Part shown: positions 9,416 through 18,701 of the stretch, in pieces | Layout: each line of letters starts with the position of its first letter | Numbering within the stretch: the first letter of the stretch is position 1 | NCBI RefSeq assembly: GCF_002197845.1 | Contig: NZ_NIDE01000008.1 | Coordinates: 62,001-126,000 of the forward strand | Length of the DNA stretch: 64,000 nt | Origin: Fimbriiglobus ruber | GTDB lineage: Bacteria > Planctomycetota > Planctomycetia > Gemmatales > Gemmataceae | Direction: 5' to 3' | Translations under genes and position numbers: made by a program | Notes under the pieces: model-generated | Told to the model about the DNA's origin: nothing | Database searches by the model: none | What the model saw: the letters and a program-made list of their open reading frames with translations, nothing else

Positions 9416-10795
9416 TCAGGCAATGATTTCGTCGATCACTTTGCCGAAAACGTCGGTCAAGCGGAAATCCCGCCCCGAGTATCGGTACGTCAGTTTCTCA
9501 TGGTCCAGCCCCAGGAGATGGAGCAGGGTCGCGTTCAGATCGTGGATGTGGATCTTGTTTTCCGCAACCTTCTGGCCGAATTCGTCCGTTGCACCGTAGG
9601 TGAATCCCGGTTTGACCCCGGCGCCAGCCATCCACATGGTGAACCCGTCCACCTGGTGATCGCGGCCGTCGTCGGACTGACCAATCGGCTGCCGCCCGAA
9701 CTCACCGCCGAACAATACCAGCGTGTCCTTGAGCAGTCCTCGCTTCTCGAGGTCACCGAGCAGGGCTCCGACCGGTTGATCGACCGCGGTGGTCCCCCGC
9801 ACCATGTCTCGCCGCAGGTTGCGGTGGTGGTCCCACCCGGTCGAGGTAACTTCGACGAACCGCACGCCGGACTCGACCGCCCGTCGAGCCAGGAGGCACT
9901 GACGGCCGAAGTCGTCCGTCGCTTCCTTTCCGACGCCGTACTGGTCCAGCGTCGTCTGGCTTTCCGTCGACAGATCGAACAGTTTCGGGAGTGACCCCTG
10001 CATGCGGAAGCCCAGCTCGTAGGACTGAATTACCCCTTCCAGATCGGCGTCGTTGCTTGTCTGTCCCGAGCGGGATTTCTCCAGGTCCGCGAGGAGATCG
10101 AGTTGCCGTCGCTGCTCGCCGCCGTCCCATTGCGGATTGCGGACATATCCGAGCGAAGCTTTGGCGATCGACTGGCCTTCGGTGCCGATTCGGGCGGCCT
10201 GATACCGGGCCGGGAGGAAGGCGTTCCCGTAATTCTGCGCCCCGCCGACGCGAATCAGTGGGTTGAGGACCAGGAACCCGGGAAGTTCCTTGTTCTCGGT
10301 CCCGAGGCCGTACAGCAGCCAGGACCCGAACGATGGGCGGGCGAACCGGAACGCACCGGTGTGCATCTGCAACACCGCCTGCGGGTGGTTCGGAATGTCG
10401 GTCGTCAGGCTCTTCAAGAAGCACAATTTGTCGGCGTGCTTCGCCACGTGCGGGTACAACTCGGAGATCCAGTGCCCGGCTTGCCCGTATTGGCTGAACT
10501 TCCAGGGGGAGCCGAGGTATTTGTGCGGGTTGCCGCTCCCAGGGGAAACCAGGTTGCCGTTATCCTTCTGAAGACGGGGCTTGTAGTCAAACGTGTCCAC
10601 CTGCGAGGGAGAACCTTGCAGGAAGACAAAGATCATCCGCTTGGCCTTCGGCGTGTGGTGTGGCTTCGGGAGCGTGTCGGAGGCATGGGCTCGCTCGCCG
10701 GCCAGTATGTCGGCGAGGGCCAGGGAGCCGAATCCGCAGGCCGTAGTCCGGAGCCACTGCCGACGCGAGGAAACGGGGCTAAAGAACGAGGTCAT
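9416..10795 (-). CDS. DUF1501 domain protein (Tat-exported)
   Basis: 459 residues from ATG 10795, chosen because it is followed by the twin-arginine leader SSRRQWLRTTACGFGSLALA. Family motifs: FVFLQGSPSQVDTFDYKP, a FGSWLLYGLGTENKELPGF stretch, CLLARRAVESGVRFVEV, LFGGEFGRQP and GRDHQVDGFTMWMAGAGVKPG. It belongs to the DUF1501 branch that ends in LTYRYSGRDFRLTDVFG, like the protein at 56078-57508. It starts 80 bp downstream of the cytochrome/DUF1553 gene and is almost certainly co-transcribed with it. The activity is not established. Confidence 0.92.
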   Translation of the reverse strand: MTSFFSPVSSRRQWLRTTACGFGSLALADILAGERAHASDTLPKPHHTPKAKRMIFVFLQGSPSQVDTFDYKPRLQKDNGNLVSPGSGNPHKYLGSPWKFSQYGQAGHWISELYPHVAKHADKLCFLKSLTTDIPNHPQAVLQMHTGAFRFARPSFGSWLLYGLGTENKELPGFLVLNPLIRVGGAQNYGNAFLPARYQAARIGTEGQSIAKASLGYVRNPQWDGGEQRRQLDLLADLEKSRSGQTSNDADLEGVIQSYELGFRMQGSLPKLFDLSTESQTTLDQYGVGKEATDDFGRQCLLARRAVESGVRFVEVTSTGWDHHRNLRRDMVRGTTAVDQPVGALLGDLEKRGLLKDTLVLFGGEFGRQPIGQSDDGRDHQVDGFTMWMAGAGVKPGFTYGATDEFGQKVAENKIHIHDLNATLLHLLGLDHEKLTYRYSGRDFRLTDVFGKVIDEIIA

Positions 10796-10875
10796 TGCGT
10801 CGTATCCTGTGTCTGGGTCGTGTGTGGAAGTAAGCCCCAGCCCGACGATAGGGCTGGGGCGGACGGGAGGCAAAA

Positions 10876-13473
10876 TCAGAACAGGTAGCGGAATTCCGGG
10901 AGGGCCAGGAGAGCCTGTGCAAAGCTCGTCCAGGCCGCGAGTTCGCGAGCCTCGGACGTATCGGCACTCTTGGTCGGCCATTCGGCCAGGAACTTCAACA
11001 CACGATCCCGCTCGACAGAAGTCGGCTTCCGGGCCAGAACGGCCAGGAATGCCCGTTCGACGCGAGCCGAATCGTCTGCGTCCTTGATGTCCAGTAGCTT
11101 CTTGGCGAGATGGCGGGCTTGCGTCAGGGAGAAGGGGCTGTTCAGCAGGTAGAGCGCCTGACCAGGGCTAGTCGTCGTCTCGCGCTGACCGACGACCAGG
11201 CTCGGGTCCGGGAGGTCGAACAGTGCCAGCGGTTCCGGGCTCTTGTGGCGGACGACCGGCAGATAGACACTGCGGTGGCGGGACGGCGTCTGGATCGGGC
11301 CGAAGTCAGTGTTGGTCCCGAGTTCTCGAAGCCCCAGCTGGCCGACCGGAGACCCAACCGGCCGGTTCAGGTCGAGTTGGCCGGTGGCGACGAGAGTCGT
11401 GTCCCGCAGCGATTCGGCGTCGAGTCGCTTACGGTTCCACCGCCACAGGAAGACGTTCGCTTCGTCCTTAGCCAGATTGCCGGCGTCGTCGGCCCCACTC
11501 AGTTGATACGTCCGTGTGAGTACGATTTCCTTGATTGCCGTCTTGACCGACCAACCCCGTTCGATGAGGCGGACGGCCAGGAAGTCGAGCAGTTCGGGGT
11601 GCGTCGGCTTCTGCCCCTGGTCGCCGAAGTCGTCTAACGTGGGAACGATACCGACGCCAAGGAGTTTTGCCCAGATTCGGTTGACGATGACCCGCGAGGT
11701 GAGCGGGTGGTCCGGGCGGGTGAGCCAGTCGGCGAGCTGCCGTCGGCCGCTTTCTTTATCGTCGATCCCGGGCGGGTTCGCTATTTCGATCACTTTCGGA
11801 AAACCGCGATGAACAATCGGCCCGAACTGGTCCACTTCACCCCGGTGGCGGATCGGGATGTCGTGCGGGTCAGGCCTGTCGACCACCCCGGCGGCCAGAG
11901 TTAACTCACCCGTCCGCCCGGCTTTGGTCTGGAGTGCGAACAGCCGATCATTTGCCTTGCGGAACTCGTCCAGTAGTGCCACCCGTTTGGGATCGACCTC
12001 GGCCTGCCCATTCGCGGCAGAACGAACCGCTTGACCTGGTGGGCCGGTGGGAGCGGCGGTGGGCCGGGCAGGGCGACCCGGTTGGCCGGGTTGACCGGTG
12101 GGAGCGCCAACGGCCCCAAAATTCGGCAAGCCGAGCGCCTCCCGCCGGGCCGCCACGTCTTTCTCCGCGACCGCGATCTCGGCCGTCAGTTTCGGATCCA
12201 CTACCACGGTCGAAACATTGAGAAGAGGTAGCAACAGGTCGGCCCGGCCGGCCTGGAACTGTCGATTCATCACCCCGGCCCTGGTCTCACTGCTTCGGAA
12301 GATGCCCGCCAGCGCGTAGTAATCAGACATACGAATCGGGTCGAACTTATGCTCGTGGCAGCGGGCACACCCGATTGATAGCGCGAGTACTCCGCGGCCG
12401 ACGTTCTCGATCTGCTCGTCGGCGATGTCGAGAACGAACGATTCTCGGTTCCGATCGTTCATCCCTTTCGGCCCGAGGGCCAGGTAGCCGGTCGCTATGC
12501 GGTTGCGGTCCCGTTCGGCTGGCGAATCGGCGGGTAGGAGGTCACCCGCGATCTGCTCGCGCAGGAACCGGTCGTATGGCTTGTCCTGGCTAAACGCGTC
12601 GATCACATAATCGCGATATCGCCACGCCTGGGGGTAGATGAAGTTTCGCTCCTTACCGGTACTTTCAGCGTACCGAGCGATGTCCAGCCAGTGCCGACCC
12701 CACCGCTCCCCAAACTGCGCGCTCGCCAACAACTTGTCGACAATTTTTTCCCGTGCGGCTCGCGATGAATCCTTCTCGATATCGGCGATCTGGTCTACCG
12801 TCGGGGGTAAGCCCACGAGGTCGTAGGTCACGCGCCGAAGCCAAACGAGCGGAGGAGCGTCCGCGACCGGGTGGATCCCATTGGCTTGCTTCGCCCGGAC
12901 GAACTGGTCGATCGGAGACCAGGCCCAATCTTTACCCTCGTCCGGGACAGCCGGCTTCTTCGGAGGCTGATACACCCACCCCTCCTTACGGGCTTTCGCG
13001 AGGTCGATTTCCTCGCCGGGCACCTTCCGCGCGGTGGCGACACGAGGGTCCGGCGCACCCATTTTTACCCACGCGGTAAAGTCTGCGATTAGCCCGTCGT
13101 CGAGTTTACCGGCCGGAGGCATCCGAGGTCGTTGGGTGTGCGACAGGGCCAGGAGCAGCTGACTTTCCTCGGGCTTGTCGAGGTTGAGCGCCGGCCCCCG
13201 TTGGCCGCCGATCTGAATCCCTTCTCGGGTGTCCAGACGAAGACCGCCGCGGGCCTGGACACTACCCGAGTGACACTCATAACATTGTCTAGATAACACT
13301 GGTCGGATTTTCTTTTCAAAGAACTCGACGCCTTCTTTAGACGGCGTGGGATCGGTTGCCCGGGCGCTTACGGCAGTCGTAATCCCGAACAGAACTATTG
13401 CGAGGAATCGGACGGTGCGCGGCAGGCGCTTGGGTGGGCTTGTGGTCCGAGAAAGCTGGGGCGGAGAGAGCAT
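10876..13473 (-). CDS. Planctomycete cytochrome C / DUF1549 / DUF1553 protein
   Basis: 865 residues. A signal peptide or anchor covers residues 20-40. A PSCyt1 domain has CYECH at residues 64-68, followed by GLRLDTREG. DUF1549 lies around residues 165-370 (WLRRVTYDLVGLPPTVDQI, ERWGRHWLDIARYAES), with a second CARCHEHKFDPI motif. A low-complexity Pro/Gly/Gln/Ala linker covers about 455-490. DUF1553 is C-terminal (ADWLTRPDHPLTSRVIVNRI to the end). The CXXCH motifs suggest haem binding, but haem attachment is inference. The DUF1501 partner is immediately downstream. Confidence 0.92.
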   Translation of the reverse strand: MLSPPQLSRTTSPPKRLPRTVRFLAIVLFGITTAVSARATDPTPSKEGVEFFEKKIRPVLSRQCYECHSGSVQARGGLRLDTREGIQIGGQRGPALNLDKPEESQLLLALSHTQRPRMPPAGKLDDGLIADFTAWVKMGAPDPRVATARKVPGEEIDLAKARKEGWVYQPPKKPAVPDEGKDWAWSPIDQFVRAKQANGIHPVADAPPLVWLRRVTYDLVGLPPTVDQIADIEKDSSRAAREKIVDKLLASAQFGERWGRHWLDIARYAESTGKERNFIYPQAWRYRDYVIDAFSQDKPYDRFLREQIAGDLLPADSPAERDRNRIATGYLALGPKGMNDRNRESFVLDIADEQIENVGRGVLALSIGCARCHEHKFDPIRMSDYYALAGIFRSSETRAGVMNRQFQAGRADLLLPLLNVSTVVVDPKLTAEIAVAEKDVAARREALGLPNFGAVGAPTGQPGQPGRPARPTAAPTGPPGQAVRSAANGQAEVDPKRVALLDEFRKANDRLFALQTKAGRTGELTLAAGVVDRPDPHDIPIRHRGEVDQFGPIVHRGFPKVIEIANPPGIDDKESGRRQLADWLTRPDHPLTSRVIVNRIWAKLLGVGIVPTLDDFGDQGQKPTHPELLDFLAVRLIERGWSVKTAIKEIVLTRTYQLSGADDAGNLAKDEANVFLWRWNRKRLDAESLRDTTLVATGQLDLNRPVGSPVGQLGLRELGTNTDFGPIQTPSRHRSVYLPVVRHKSPEPLALFDLPDPSLVVGQRETTTSPGQALYLLNSPFSLTQARHLAKKLLDIKDADDSARVERAFLAVLARKPTSVERDRVLKFLAEWPTKSADTSEARELAAWTSFAQALLALPEFRYLF

Positions 13474-14430
13474 AAGCGAGTCTCCTGCAGGACGCGATCA
13501 AATGGTAAAGCGGCCAGCGAACCCGATGAAAGGGCGCGCGGGTCTAACCACCGCTGACGCGGGAACGTCCGGTAAGGGCATTGAGAGCCAACGCAAACCG
13601 CTACAAGCCGGCGCGAAAGCTGGAGTAACGCAATCTGGAGAAAAACGAGTGGTCGGTGGAATGCACCAACAGAGGAAGACAGTAAACAACCCCAAGCAGA
13701 ACCCGGAATCCATTCAAACCATCGCCCCGAAGCCCTGATTCAACGGGAAGCGACGGCCCCTTTACGGCCAATTCCGCGTCTGATTGATGAGAATTTGAAG
13801 CCAACGAAACGGCTAGAACTCCCGGGGGTAAAGAGAGAGTCGGGCTTATCGTTACTGTGTTCGTGTCGACAGCCCTGAATATGTTGACAATGATGATCCG
13901 CATAGTCCTATTTGTCAACCCTGGAGTCGAACGCTTTCGTTGAAGGAAAGCCACCTTGTCAGGTCCACCATTCTTTTGGCTACAGAATCCTCCCTACGGC
14001 GGTATACGGCGAGGCGGCGACGAGTGGTGGGACGGGTTTGCGTTCTTAAAAATTTCGGCAATGACCTGTCATGTATGGCTTGTCAGGAGCAATTGCGTTT
14101 GGATTGATATCCGATCGGCGGATTCAAGATAATTTGTGTCTGTCAAAAAATGTAATATTGGATTAACTCAACTAGCTGGTCGTCAGTGCGGAACACGTGC
14201 TGGTCCTGCAAGCGATCGAAGCCATTCGCGGCGGCACGTTCGTGGTAGAGACAAACATTCATTTCCTCACGGACTCGATCGAGATTGATGGGTGATGGCC
14301 TCCGCAGGGTAGTGACTCCGGCGGCGGAGTGGGCGACACGGCTTAGCTCGACTTGTCCAGTTTCTATGGGAGTATTAGTAACATGGCGTTTGAGAACTTC
14401 CGTCACCCAGCCGCGGACGGCTGCCATGCT
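13474..14430. other. Gene-poor interval, comparatively AT-rich
   Basis: No recognisable gene is present. Short frames occur on both strands (for example 14143-14427, minus), but none shows a family motif, a good ribosome-binding site or the strong third-position GC bias of the genuine genes nearby. It leads into the decayed transposase at about 14.43 kb, so it may be old mobile DNA. Confidence 0.5.
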
Positions 14431-15535
14431 CTTACGCGCCGAAACTCACTCGTTTCTCGTCGCGTTGATCTCGTATCTCACCCATCCTGACCCCGGGCCG
14501 ACAAACTGTTGCCAACCTGCTCCGGACGGTCGGCGACTTGGCCCCGGGACATGACGCCAGCTATTCTGTCGACGGCTGAATGGTCGGGGTTGGCCCTCGG
14601 GTGCAGGCTGGCCCGGTTTATCCTCACCCATCTAGTTCCGGATGGCCCGGTCGATCTGGTCGGGGATGACAACGCCGATGGTCATCCCACGCCTACATGG
14701 ATTGGCGGCACGGGCAAAGTGGGTCGTTCTCGCCGTCCTGGTGACATTCCCGTTCGCCACCCGACGGTGGGCCATGCCGATCCTCTTGGACTTGTACCTT
14801 ACGCCCGAGGTCAGCAAGGCCGGAGGCGTCCACCACCGGATGTCACCCCAAACTCCTGTGCCGACTCCTTCGGCTCGTGTTGATCAGGTTCCTAGACCTG
14901 GCGTTCGTATTCGGATGCTGGGTTCGGGACGCACGAGGTCGCGCGGTTCTGCCACCGGCACCGGCGGCGGCTCACCTGGTCAGCAAGTGCCACCCGGATG
15001 TCAACCTGTTCACCCTGCCCCCACCGAACCACGGGAAAGGGCGACCACGGATCAAGAGTGACCGACTCCCCAAGCCCCAGAGACGGCGGCAACGGAAGCT
15101 CACCGAGGCTTTGTTCAAGGGAGCAACCAGCGCGTTGGGACGGCCACCGGGTCCGGGCACTGGTACAAGGGCGGGAACGGCTTGGTTCCGATCCGACGGG
15201 TGAACGTGAAGGACACGACCTGGACTCATCGCGACGAGTACCTATTCACGACCGACATCGCTCGAACGGCCGACGCGTGGTCGGAACGTACTATGGCCGG
15301 TAGAATATCGAAACGACCTTTCGCGAATGCCGTCGTGTTTCGGCCTGGAAGACCCGCAGTTGAACCGTACTGCGGTGTCTCGGGCGGCCCCGCGCCTGTT
15401 CGGGTTGTACTCGCTCGTTGCCATCCTGTACTACTTGTTGCCCGAGGAGAAGCGAACAGGGTCCGTGTCATGGGCGGGCTAGGACACGCTGACGTTCTCA
15501 ATCGCCCTCTACCCAGATCCACCGGTGGATCTGGG
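14431..15535 (+). pseudogene. Decayed DDE transposase (IS701/IS4-like) with several frameshifts
   Basis: Fragments of one transposase can be read in changing frames. AEWSGLALGCRLARFILTHL and VPDGPVDLVGDD lie near 14580-14670, and KWVVLAVLVTFPFATRRWAM near 14720-14780. LVSKCHPDVNLFTLPPP is near 14978-15025, VKDTTWTHRDEYLFTTDIA near 15208-15262, and LFGLYSLVAILYYLLPEEK near 15390-15450. Their order and spacing match DDE transposases common in Gemmataceae, where a DD...E catalytic core is expected. At least four frame changes and a stop in the C-terminal segment rule out function. Family assignment is from memory of the motif order and is approximate. Confidence 0.7.
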
Positions 15536-15542
15536 TAGAGGG
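15505..15542. repeat. Perfect 38-bp palindrome
   Basis: The two 19-base halves are exactly complementary with no loop, centred between 15523 and 15524 on CCACCGGTGG. It falls at the 3' end of the decayed transposase. A zero-loop palindrome of this length is unusual and could mark a rearrangement end or a former terminus. Confidence 0.85.
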
Positions 15543-16577
15543 GGACCACAGGTCTAAGGTCTAAGGTGGACATGGTAAACACAGAACTCCCGCAGGCGGG
15601 GGGGGAACTCGTATTATCAGCCCTAGCAGCGGCCCAAGAAACTGCACAAGTCGAGCTTAGCGACCGATCCTGGGTTTGGTGATCCTCACCCACTTCATGG
15701 GTTTGATGGTTGCCGGCGTGCTTGCGGACACTAGTAGTGGGCAAACCATCGAGCTGATGCATTTCTAGTTGGGTCCGTAACTATCTGCTAATACACGATT
15801 TAAGGTGCCAGCCTGCGCCGGCCCGTGGCGGCGGTTCGCGCGGGACGGCGCATAGTTCGTTCCTGAGGCGGCCGCCAGCAAGCGATACTACGTCTGGGCG
15901 AACATTCTGGCCTGTGCCAGACCACCGACCCCGGCTGTCGAGGCCGCCGACCCGCCATTGGGCGGCGTGTGGGTCGACGGTGGGACGCGATTTGCCCCGG
16001 TTGCAGAGCCCGACTTACAAACGGCCCAGCCCTCTTACCCTTCCTTGCGTCGTATGCTGCTTCCGGGACCAGCAGGGGAGAAGGTGTTAGGTGCACGTGG
16101 CGACGACGAGGATTAATTGTTCCAAACGGTGTTGTCAAAATCAATCTGTGGACGTGCTGAATTCCTTACGTCCGGTATTGACGCAAGGTCTCGTCCAGTC
16201 GACCTGCCTTCCTTCATTCGTGATTGATGAATCGCGCCACGAAACTCGAGTCTGTGATAAGGAGGGGTAGTATCGGGCACCATGCGATAGTCAGGCCGGA
16301 CCCAAGACCCCCGACATCTCGTCGATATGCCCCTAAATTATTGACCGTTTTACGCCACAACAAATAGATGGGTGGCTTATTTGTTGAGCCACCTGGCACG
16401 TGTCGCGAGTGACCAAAAACGTATTTGGGAACGCACTCGCTGTCTTCGCCATCGGTTTGTGGCCCGGCGGACTGAGGGAGGCACCAAGAGGACGCCCGGG
16501 GCGCGGATGCCTGGCGGTTCTCGCACGTCGCACCATGCCCACGGTTTAGCACACTTTCCTTTGAGGGGAACACACCC
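15536..16577. other. Gene-free interval after the decayed transposase
   Basis: About 1.04 kb with no supported gene on either strand. The sequence alternates GC-rich and AT-rich patches. Short frames such as 15800-16144 (minus) are Arg/Pro-rich antisense-type products without motifs. Confidence 0.5.
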
Positions 16578-16745
16578 GTGTCTACCGCCGACCCGCGAAC
16601 ATCGCCCGAACCGGACGAGCGCACGCTGATCGCGCAGATTCTGGCCCGGTTGCTTGCCAAACACTGGCTGCGAGAACGAGACCACGAGGTCATCGACCGG
16701 ACCGCCACGCCTCACCCGACCCGGCATCGCCAGTCGGCGGACTGA
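16578..16745 (+). CDS. Small hypothetical protein (55 aa)
   Basis: Too short for most gene callers. A GTG at 16578 follows GAGGGGA at a good distance (eight bases). The peptide VSTADPRTSPEPDERTLIAQ continues with a short amphipathic helix (ILARLLAKHWLRERD) and ends HRQSAD at the TGA 16743-16745. Similar small helical proteins often precede recombinase-type genes in planctomycetes, so it may be an accessory to the downstream genes. No function is recognised. Confidence 0.45.
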   Translation: MSTADPRTSPEPDERTLIAQILARLLAKHWLRERDHEVIDRTATPHPTRHRQSAD

Positions 16746-16831
16746 CCTAACCGTAGAAGGGAGAACCGTGGCTCCTCTATCATAGCGACGCTCTGGTCGG
16801 TCACGTCGGCCGGCCAAGGGTCTGCTTCAGG

Positions 16832-18268
16832 ATGGAGTTCACCACCGTGCGAAAGAAGAAGTCGCCCCGACAACAAACGCCGCCCGCCCCCGGTTCGTCC
16901 ACCGCGCGATCGCGCGACAACGATCCCGGCATCTACTGGCAAAAGTTCCAGGGGGCGTTGCAAGAGCAGCACGCCCGCCCCGAAGGAATCGGCCCCGTCG
17001 ATTTCGGGCCTCATCCGCCATCGATTCCTCTCCTGCTTGAGGTTTTGGCAGACGAGCTTCAACGCGCTCCCGACCCGCCCGTGTCCGGAGCCGGCGTTTC
17101 AAACCCGTCTCCCTCATCCGACTGGACGTGCGACACGACCGGGGCCTCAACCTTGCCGGGCGGCTACCGCCCGGCTCCTGAAGCCGACATCGGCTTTCAA
17201 CTCTGCCAACTTCTAAAAAGAGGATGGACGCACTTTTTAATCGTTCCTATTGACGACCCGGTCTTCTGTTTTTCCGAATCGGCGATCCGGATCCTCCACC
17301 AACGGAAATTGCTGAGTCCGGAGGCTGGCGCGATCGAAGCCGACCTGCTCAGGATCTGCGAGCAGTTCCAGAGTTGTGCCATAATTCGGGATCCATCCCC
17401 GCAACGTGGGAGGCTCTTCAACTCCCCGTTGATGAAACGAAAATCGTTGATGTCTTATTGCCAAATGAATTACAATACGTTGACGAATTGTGACTTGGCG
17501 AGTTCAGAAGAAAGTGCCCAGCAGACCTGGACCCGGTGTCGTGGGACGGCCGCGGCCTTGTTGACCGAACCCAAATTTCTGAGCGACCAGGAGGGGCTCA
17601 GGAACGCTTATCTGAAGTTCCCAATCGCCCTCCGGCCGACGTTCCCGTTCCGTCCCGCGGCGGAATCCTTCTCGATCCCGGTCGGGTCCCAGCTCAATAC
17701 CCCCGCCGATTCGCGGGGGCGAACGCCGACCGTCGGAATGTGTGACCGGCCGCCGGTTGTATCCGACCCGGTGATGTGCCCGACCGTCGCGTTCCGTCGC
17801 CTCGTTCAGACGCTGCTGTCGACGTGGAATCTGAGCGAGCTGACCTACTGGGGTTTGCCGTGCCCGGAGACTCCCCTCGTTCCCAACCTCCTGCCCGCGG
17901 GGTCGCACCTCCAGCCTCGCTCGGGCGTCGTCCTCAACATCCCATTGAACCACCCCGTCGGCGCCGATGTCGTCGACCAGATCTGTGCCGCCCAGCGTCG
18001 GGAAGCGGAGGACCGGAACATCCCCCCGGATTTGGTCGGCGGGCACCACGTCGAACTCTACGCCCGGATGTTCCATGTCATCCGTCTGGAAGTGGCTGCT
18101 CGCAGCCGTTTCCCCACCTCGCCCCGGAATCTGGTCGCCGCGATCGAAGAGATCGCGGCGACCGAACTCGATGTGTCGAAGGAGTACGTCGGCAAACTTC
18201 GGAAGTGGATCCGCCGGTGCCAAGGGGGAAAACGGCACGCGGTTCGCCAACTCCGGATCAAAAAGTAG
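16832..18268 (+). CDS. Unrecognised protein, 478 aa
   Basis: A long frame with clear third-position GC bias. The first ATG (16832) has poor RBS spacing. A GTG at 16847, nine bases after GGAG, gives a basic start VRKKKSPRQQ and may be the true start (473 aa). The N-terminal 110 residues are Pro-rich and probably disordered. The middle is mixed alpha/beta. The C terminus (about 440-478) is basic and helical, with SKEYVGKLRKWIRRC followed by QGGKRHAVRQLR, and could contact nucleic acid. There are no signal peptide or membrane segments. It sits upstream of the excisionase/integrase pair, so it may be element cargo. No family was recognised and no function is offered. Confidence 0.7.
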   Translation: MEFTTVRKKKSPRQQTPPAPGSSTARSRDNDPGIYWQKFQGALQEQHARPEGIGPVDFGPHPPSIPLLLEVLADELQRAPDPPVSGAGVSNPSPSSDWTCDTTGASTLPGGYRPAPEADIGFQLCQLLKRGWTHFLIVPIDDPVFCFSESAIRILHQRKLLSPEAGAIEADLLRICEQFQSCAIIRDPSPQRGRLFNSPLMKRKSLMSYCQMNYNTLTNCDLASSEESAQQTWTRCRGTAAALLTEPKFLSDQEGLRNAYLKFPIALRPTFPFRPAAESFSIPVGSQLNTPADSRGRTPTVGMCDRPPVVSDPVMCPTVAFRRLVQTLLSTWNLSELTYWGLPCPETPLVPNLLPAGSHLQPRSGVVLNIPLNHPVGADVVDQICAAQRREAEDRNIPPDLVGGHHVELYARMFHVIRLEVAARSRFPTSPRNLVAAIEEIAATELDVSKEYVGKLRKWIRRCQGGKRHAVRQLRIKK

Positions 18269-18341
18269 CCATTTCCGCCGCTCCCATTCGACCGAGGGCA
18301 TTTCACCGTCTCTTCGTGATCGCGGCCACGAAGGTCGTGAT

Positions 18342-18377
18342 CGCGGGGATACAAGATTCCGATTTCGTATCCCCGCG
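18342..18377 (+). terminator. Hairpin downstream of the 478-aa gene
   Basis: Arms CGCGGGGATAC (18342-18352) and GTATCCCCGCG (18367-18377) pair perfectly over 11 bases with a 14-base loop. There is no U-tract, so it could equally be a recombinase-associated inverted repeat, since the excisionase-like gene begins 70 bases further on. Confidence 0.45.
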
Positions 18378-18446
18378 AGGGTGTGAGCCGGGGCTCAGGA
18401 TTATGGGGCGTTCGACCGCGTTGACATGAACCCCCGAGGTTTTCCC

Positions 18447-18701
18447 ATGCCCGGTAGGAAGCCGACCCTCACGCCCGGTGACATTGCCCGCGCGTTCGCG
18501 GGCGAGTCGCCGTGCGATGTTCCCCGCATCCTGACCACTCGCCAGGCCGCCGCCTTGTGCCAGGTCAGCGTCAAAACCTTTTACGAGTGGGTAGCCAAGG
18601 GCCGCCTCGAAGGCACCTTCCGCCGCCGGGGCAAACACTGCTTGTTCTGGCGGGACAAGGTCATCGACAAACTCTTCAACGGAGGTGACTGGACCCCATG
18701 A
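18447..18701 (+). CDS. Excisionase-family helix-turn-helix protein (84 aa)
   Basis: The start at ATG 18447 is preferred over ATG 18426 because GAGG lies seven bases upstream of it. The core TTRQAAALCQVSVKTFYEWV plus KGRLEGTFRRRGKHCLFW is a MerR/excisionase-type winged helix-turn-helix, which binds att or promoter DNA. It overlaps the integrase start by ATGA (18698-18701), so the two are translationally coupled. Such small HTH proteins act as recombination directionality factors or regulators of the integrase next door. That role is inferred. Confidence 0.8.
   Translation: MPGRKPTLTPGDIARAFAGESPCDVPRILTTRQAAALCQVSVKTFYEWVAKGRLEGTFRRRGKHCLFWRDKVIDKLFNGGDWTP

Noticed and set aside
14143-14427. 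94-codon minus-strand frame in the gene-poor interval
   Set aside because: No motif, no ribosome-binding site, and composition unlike genuine genes here.
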